In this document: piece by piece, positions 6,174-9,354 of the stretch
Position numbering within the stretch: position 1 is the stretch's first letter
Layout: each line of letters opens with the position of its first letter
Assembly (NCBI GenBank): GCA_964346665.1
Contig: CAYFVC010000017.1
Coordinates: forward strand, 1 to 9,354
Source: JAZGEG01 sp964346665
GTDB taxonomy: Archaea > Aenigmatarchaeota > Aenigmatarchaeia > QMZP01 > QMZT01
Length of the DNA stretch: 9,354 nt
Direction of reading: 5' to 3'
Position numbers and translations under genes: made by a program
The notes under the pieces: model-generated
Seen by the model: the letters and a program-made list of their open reading frames with translations, nothing else
The model's database searches: none
What the model was told of the DNA's origin: nothing

Positions 6174-7223
6174 TTAAATTCTGTTTCTGAATTTTAGCCT
6201 AGCTATCGGGAAAATTATCTTTTTAGAAAAAGAAGGGTTATAATGTTTTCTTAAATACCCCACTGGATCTTTCTTGCTCTTGATTTTATTAAGGAAAAAT
6301 TTGTAGCCACTGTTTCCCAAGATTTCAAAGAAAAATCTGTTTGAAAATGATGTTTTCATTTTGTCTGAGATATTTTCTCTGATCAGAATATCATAGTCTT
6401 TATTTTCTGTTAAACTCTTAGCGGCCAGAAACCCTGAGACCATCGCATATCTCATCCCGAAGGCCCACAGTGCATCCTGAAATCCTGCTTGCTCACCAAC
6501 AATTAATTTTCCAGTTTCTGTCCATGATCTCCTCAAAAAGAAATTAGCATAGGATGTGAATTCTTTTTCACCCTTTATGTCAAAATCCAGAACCGATCTG
6601 TATTTTTCCTTTGTTTTCTTCAAAAATTTCTGAATATTCTCGAAGTTTTTAAACAAAGCTGTCGCCATTGTTGCTTCACCATTGTTCACTAAAAGATAGG
6701 CGTATCCCTTTGGAGCTATATTATCATCGAGAATTCCTATGGCAATATCCTTGATGTTCGTTTTGAATGTAATGCCTTTTGCAACACCTCCTACCTTTCT
6801 CGGCCCTGTTGCTATTATATTCGAATTTTTCGGATCAATCACTTTGTTGAAAAATATTTCAACCTCGTTGTCCAAGGCCTGTTCTTTAAGACCTTGATCC
6901 AAAGTTTTTTCTGAACTTCCTCTCTTTACGAGGTAGAAAAATGGTTTGTTCGAGTTGAGCTCGTGCTTTTCAAGATCGTGGGAATAGAAAGAGAATTCTT
7001 TGTAAGGAACGCATAAGAAATTGAGTTTAATGTTCATTTTCTTCAGGTCCTGAAGAACATTCTCCTCCGTAGTCCAGTTTTCAATTCCTTGAAAATCATT
7101 GTTGAACCTGCATCCTACGTCCCTTTCTTTCTCGTAGACCTTCACATCAAAACCCGATTTTGCAAGGTTGATAGCTGCTGTTAGGCCTGCTATTCCGGCT
7201 CCTGCAATCATGATTTTTCTCAT
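6174..7223 (-). CDS. FAD-dependent oxidoreductase, geranylgeranyl-reductase-like
   Basis: The 349-aa product opens with a Rossmann dinucleotide fold (GAGIAGLTAA: G8, G10, G13), with E31 ending the second strand as expected for binding the FAD ribose. An IIATGPR strand is at 136-142. Residues 171-178 (PKGYAYLL) resemble the Pro-Gly-Gly-Tyr region of geranylgeranyl reductases, and residues 243-268 (GEQAGF, then ALWAFGMRYA, SGFLAA) match the second FAD-binding block. The usual GDA/GDAAG Asp is Glu (E244). Geranylgeranyl reductases saturate the isoprenoid chains of archaeal lipids. The protein is somewhat short for that group, so the substrate is uncertain. It lies 10 bp after the radical SAM gene, with no strong ribosome binding site, and is probably third in that operon. 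Its stop is 6 bp from the stop of the convergent MNT-HEPN gene. The 3' part is AT-rich (54 of 180 bases G+C by hand count over 6181-6360). Confidence 0.85.
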   Translation of the reverse strand: MRKIMIAGAGIAGLTAAINLAKSGFDVKVYEKERDVGCRFNNDFQGIENWTTEENVLQDLKKMNIKLNFLCVPYKEFSFYSHDLEKHELNSNKPFFYLVKRGSSEKTLDQGLKEQALDNEVEIFFNKVIDPKNSNIIATGPRKVGGVAKGITFKTNIKDIAIGILDDNIAPKGYAYLLVNNGEATMATALFKNFENIQKFLKKTKEKYRSVLDFDIKGEKEFTSYANFFLRRSWTETGKLIVGEQAGFQDALWAFGMRYAMVSGFLAAKSLTENKDYDILIRENISDKMKTSFSNRFFFEILGNSGYKFFLNKIKSKKDPVGYLRKHYNPSFSKKIIFPIARLKFRNRI

Positions 7224-7233
7224 AAGTAAGTTT

Positions 7234-7923
7234 TCACAAAATTCTTTTAATTCTTTCCGTAACCTGCGGGTATTCTATCAAAGGTTCTATTTCTAATTTT
7301 TTCGGTAAATTGGGACTGATCTCTTTTATTCTTTTATTCAAACTATCCAAATTTTTAACCAGATCAATAACAGCGGGGTGATACGAAATTCCGTATTTCT
7401 CAAGGTTCTCTAACGCTTTCAATTGGTATTCAAATCCCTGAAGTTTCGATCCCGTTAGTTTGGAGAATTCCTTGGGGTCACTTCCTTTCAAACTGACCCT
7501 CACGTGGAGGTTTTTGAATTCTTCAAAATCTTTTGCATAACCTTCGTCGTGACCGATTAAGATTCCATTGGTTTCAAGGATGAACAGGAGGTTTTGTGGG
7601 ATGAGTTTGATCACCTTTAGCAAATGTTCCTTGTTTATGGTGGGTTCGTTCCCGGATATTCTTATACGAGAGAAGCCCGCTTTCTCCGCGATCGAAACCA
7701 GTTTGCTAGCGACTTGTTCAGGCGTATAGAACTCCCCGGTTCTTTCGGGCTTGTTTATCACGTTCCACCCCCAGCAGAAAACACATCGCAAACAGCAACC
7801 CACGCAGTCACCCGTAGCGATTCCTCCGTAAAACTTCGCACCTCTGAATCGATAGTATTTTCTTTCGTAACCTTTGCTCACGATCTTCTCTGTTTTTTTC
7901 GCAAGCTCAATCGGGTCAAACAT
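7234..7923 (-). CDS. Small radical SAM protein, substrate unknown
   Basis: The 229-aa product has the radical SAM iron-sulfur motif Cx3Cx2C at C43, C47 and C50, within a cluster that also has C40 and an extra C44 (CVGCCLRCVFCW). The SAM-binding GGEP motif is present as GNEP (91-94). Later strands show ILETNG (115-120) and RVSLKG (142-147), typical of the partial TIM barrel of this superfamily. YRFRGAKFYGG precedes the cluster, as in a compact archaeal group of radical SAM proteins I recognise by pattern but cannot name. There is no C-terminal SPASM domain, so it may act as an activase-type or small-molecule enzyme; the substrate is not deducible. Its ATG overlaps the end of the archaemetzincin gene by 8 bp (ATGTTTGA), so translation is probably coupled. 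The FAD oxidoreductase gene follows after 10 bp. The start is supported by a GGGAG ribosome binding site. Confidence 0.9.
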   Translation of the reverse strand: MFDPIELAKKTEKIVSKGYERKYYRFRGAKFYGGIATGDCVGCCLRCVFCWGWNVINKPERTGEFYTPEQVASKLVSIAEKAGFSRIRISGNEPTINKEHLLKVIKLIPQNLLFILETNGILIGHDEGYAKDFEEFKNLHVRVSLKGSDPKEFSKLTGSKLQGFEYQLKALENLEKYGISYHPAVIDLVKNLDSLNKRIKEISPNLPKKLEIEPLIEYPQVTERIKRIL

Positions 7924-8416
7924 TTAACTCCCTTTCACAAATTTCACAGAATTTCTCTGATTTTATGTCAGTGTCTTCCAAGCAATTGGAGAAATGCATC
8001 ACACAGTTCGGGTTTTCGCAGTGATCCATTCCGAATAAATGCCCAAGCTCGTGAACCGCCTCCTTAACAGCCCTTTTAAAAAATAGTTCTTTGTTTTCTG
8101 ATTTTAATCTGGTCAGGGAAATTACACTCGAATTCAGATAGGCTATACCGAAAACGAAGTTTAGATTCCCTGAGTATAAATCCTGATCTACTATACCCAA
8201 TCCAAAATCTACATTTTTCTTTTTAACTATGCTCTGAATAATCGGGATGAAATCCCCCGCGTTCAGCTGGTTCCCTCTTTCCTCGCATTCGGGGATTTTC
8301 TTGGTTTCAGAAAGGATTCGAGCCTCGGATCTGAATGTTTCAGAGATGTTCGCCTGGATATCTTCTAGGATTTCTTTATCTATCTTTCCAAAGGGTATGA
8401 GCAGAATTTTGGGCAT
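7916..8416 (-). CDS. amzA: Archaemetzincin zinc metalloprotease
   Basis: The 166-aa product carries the archaemetzincin signature. The metzincin core is H122-E-L-G-H126-L-F-G129 with a third His at H132, which bind the catalytic zinc, and E123 is the general base. A second zinc site is formed by C133, C138, C157 and C160 (Cx4C, then CxxC), with M140 as the Met-turn. The upstream strands DQDLYSG and NFVFGIA are also characteristic. The spacing from M140 to C157 is 16 residues, one fewer than the 17 I recall as usual. Archaemetzincins are presumed cytosolic peptidases; physiological substrates are not established. The start is ATG 8416 (MPKILLIPFG), where family homology begins. An upstream in-frame extension to 8566 would be antisense to the methyltransferase gene and is rejected. 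It leads a minus-strand operon with the radical SAM and FAD genes and diverges from the methyltransferase gene across 28 bp. Confidence 0.94.
   Translation of the reverse strand: MPKILLIPFGKIDKEILEDIQANISETFRSEARILSETKKIPECEERGNQLNAGDFIPIIQSIVKKKNVDFGLGIVDQDLYSGNLNFVFGIAYLNSSVISLTRLKSENKELFFKRAVKEAVHELGHLFGMDHCENPNCVMHFSNCLEDTDIKSEKFCEICERELNV
7928..7935 (-). promoter_or_regulatory. Ribosome binding site deciding the radical SAM start
   Basis: AAAGGGAG lies 4 nt before ATG 7923, inside the 3' end of the archaemetzincin gene. It is among the clearest Shine-Dalgarno-like matches in the window. It supports internal translation initiation of a downstream cistron on a polycistronic mRNA, in contrast to the operon-leading genes, which seem leaderless. 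Confidence 0.5.
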
Positions 8417-8444
8417 ATTAAAATTTAAGATAAATATTAAAAAG
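8417..8444. promoter_or_regulatory. 28-bp AT-rich divergent promoter
   Basis: Only 28 bases, with a single G and no C, separate two divergent ATG codons (8416 minus, 8445 plus). TTAAAATT at 8418-8425 is centred about 24 nt before ATG 8445. On the minus strand TTTTTAAT at 8443-8436 is centred about 23-24 nt before ATG 8416. Both spacings fit archaeal TATA boxes driving leaderless mRNAs, and no ribosome binding sites are visible. Any two initiation complexes here would overlap physically. Confidence 0.45.
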
Positions 8445-9215
8445 ATGTTTACAAAACTGAATTTCAGGGTGTTCATATTAATTTTCGTGGCTTTGTTAGT
8501 TTTCGTGATCATGAGCTTTCCCGCCGATTTCCCTGCTGATTCCCTAAACAACGAATCCCTGAACATATCAGAGCCTGAGGAATTCGTTCTTGCGAGAAAA
8601 TCAATGGTTGAAAATCAGCTGAAATCGAGGGATATAACTAACGAAAGGGTATTGGAGGTTATGGGGAAGGTCCCGAGGCATCTGTTTGTCAGCAAGAAAA
8701 ACCAAGATCTGGCTTATGCTGATCACCCATTACCGATAGGTTACGGTCAGACCATCTCCCAGCCCTACATCGTTGCGCTTATGACGCAGAGTTTAGAATT
8801 GGAAGGGAATGAAAAGGTCTTGGAGATAGGGACGGGTTCTGGCTATCAAGCAGCGATACTATCCGAACTCGTTAGGGAAGTCTACACAATAGAGATCGTT
8901 AAGGAATTGGCAGAACGAGCAGAGAGGAGATTAGAAGAAGTAGGTTATAAAAATGTGAAAGTTAAGAACGGGGACGGCTACTTCGGATGGGAAAAGCATG
9001 CTCCTTACGATGCAATAATGATAACCTGCGCAGCGGATCATATCCCACCACCTCTCCTGGAGCAGTTAAATGATAACGGAAGGTTAATAATCCCTTTGGG
9101 GTCCATCAGATATTACCAAACCCTCACCCTCATTACGAAAATGGGAGGGAATCTCGAAACGAGACACATAACAACCGTGAGTTTCGTTCCCATGACAGGG
9201 GAAATCCTAAGGTAG
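8445..9215 (+). CDS. pcm: Protein-L-isoaspartate O-methyltransferase with N-terminal export/anchor segment
   Basis: The 256-aa product repairs damaged proteins by methylating L-isoaspartyl residues with S-adenosylmethionine. The family core starts at about residue 50 (ARKSMVENQL). It includes LPIGYGQTISQPY (96-108), the SAM motif I VLEIGTGSGYQ (125-135), YTIE ending strand 2, NGDGY (175-179), PYDAIMIT (187-194) and the C-terminal FVPMTGEI (247-254). The sequence reads like the bacterial-style family branch rather than Pyrococcus Pcm. Unusually, about 50 residues precede the core: K4 and R8, then a hydrophobic run at about 9-23, then a short linker with two N-x-S sequons. This predicts a signal peptide or N-in anchor and an outside catalytic domain. 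ATG 8445 is chosen because it leaves a non-overlapping divergent promoter. Starts at Met23 or Met54 (base 8604) would give a cytosolic enzyme. Confidence 0.9.
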   Translation: MFTKLNFRVFILIFVALLVFVIMSFPADFPADSLNNESLNISEPEEFVLARKSMVENQLKSRDITNERVLEVMGKVPRHLFVSKKNQDLAYADHPLPIGYGQTISQPYIVALMTQSLELEGNEKVLEIGTGSGYQAAILSELVREVYTIEIVKELAERAERRLEEVGYKNVKVKNGDGYFGWEKHAPYDAIMITCAADHIPPPLLEQLNDNGRLIIPLGSIRYYQTLTLITKMGGNLETRHITTVSFVPMTGEILR

Positions 9216-9216
9216 G

Positions 9217-9354
9217 TTAGAATTTCTGGATCATTCCCAATCCTGCTAGATAAACTATTGCGGCCAGAACCAGAACTAGCGAGAAACCGAATGATATCGC
9301 TATCACCATCGCTAGAATCGAGCCGAGAACCGATGAACACGCGTTAACCGCCCA
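9217..9354 (-). CDS. C-terminus of a polytopic membrane protein (5' part beyond right edge)
   Basis: The minus frame is open from the right edge to a TAA at 9219-9217, encoding 45 residues. It starts WAVNACSSVLGSILAMVIAI and ends GLGMIQKF, and contains two closely packed hydrophobic segments. The Trp-Ala-x-Asn, Ser-Val-Leu-Gly-Ser, Phe-Gly-Phe and final Tyr-Leu pattern resembles the last transmembrane helices of membrane proteins annotated as fused MFS/spermidine synthase, but so little is visible that this is tentative. Its stop is 1 bp from the stop of the convergent methyltransferase gene. A different-frame minus ORF over the same bases has no support. Confidence 0.6.
   Translation of the reverse strand, partial: WAVNACSSVLGSILAMVIAISFGFSLVLVLAAIVYLAGLGMIQKF

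Noticed and set aside
7624..8067. Plus-strand 147-aa reading frame
   Set aside because: It is antisense to the radical SAM and archaemetzincin genes, both with intact catalytic motifs.
8247..8444. N-terminal 66-residue extension of the methyltransferase
   Set aside because: It would run antisense through the archaemetzincin gene and the shared promoter; ATG 8445 is the natural start.
8417..8566. N-terminal 50-residue extension of the archaemetzincin
   Set aside because: It is antisense to the methyltransferase N-terminus, and family similarity starts at MPKILLIPFG from ATG 8416.
9113..9340. Minus-strand 75-aa reading frame at the right edge
   Set aside because: It is out of frame with the hydrophobic membrane-protein tail ending at 9217 and overlaps the methyltransferase 3' end.
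1..9354. CRISPR array, tRNA, rRNA, insertion sequence, intrinsic terminator
   Set aside because: No spaced direct repeats, cloverleaf-like segments, transposase frames or hairpin-plus-T-run structures were found. Convergent genes end only 1-6 bp apart, leaving no room for such elements.

Overview
This is a compact, protein-coding window that looks archaeal. The evidence is an archaemetzincin metalloprotease, a class III (archaeal prepilin-like) signal peptide, a geranylgeranyl-reductase-like flavoprotein, an MNT-HEPN fusion, and TATA-like boxes about 26 nt upstream of several start codons with no ribosome binding site, a layout expected for leaderless archaeal mRNAs. The many large secreted proteins of unknown function and the near-absence of intergenic DNA suggest a small-genome archaeon, possibly a DPANN-type lineage. 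That placement is inference. No rRNA, tRNA, CRISPR array or insertion sequence was seen, and no gene-free stretch exceeds about 65 bases.

Layout. (1) Bases 1-4975, minus strand: three consecutive genes for exported proteins. In transcription order they are a 783-aa protein with a signal peptide, three repeated disulfide-rich beta domains and a helical membrane module; a 625-aa protein with a class III signal peptide and a carboxypeptidase-regulatory-like Ig domain; and a signal-peptide protein that runs off the left edge. A 9-bp inverted repeat spans the stop codon of the first gene. (2) Bases 4976-5036: a divergent promoter region with a near-symmetric TATA element. (3) Bases 5037-6167, plus strand: a single-chain nucleotidyltransferase (MNT) with two HEPN domains, the second degenerate. 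(4) Bases 6174-8416, minus strand: a tight three-gene operon of archaemetzincin, a small radical SAM protein and an FAD oxidoreductase. (5) Bases 8417-8444: a 28-bp divergent promoter. (6) Bases 8445-9215, plus strand: a protein-L-isoaspartate O-methyltransferase with an N-terminal hydrophobic export or anchor segment. (7) Bases 9217-9354, minus strand: the C-terminus of a polytopic membrane protein cut by the right edge.

How the genes may work together. The left operon probably builds or decorates a cell-surface structure: all three products are exported, rich in N-glycosylation sequons, and one has a prepilin-type N-terminus. The MNT-HEPN-HEPN protein resembles a toxin-antitoxin pair fused into one chain. 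The archaemetzincin, radical SAM and FAD genes overlap or nearly abut and are probably co-expressed, but a shared pathway is not evident. The most interesting leads are the uncharacterised surface-protein trio, the MNT-HEPN-HEPN fusion with an altered AMPylation site, and the apparently exported isoaspartate methyltransferase.
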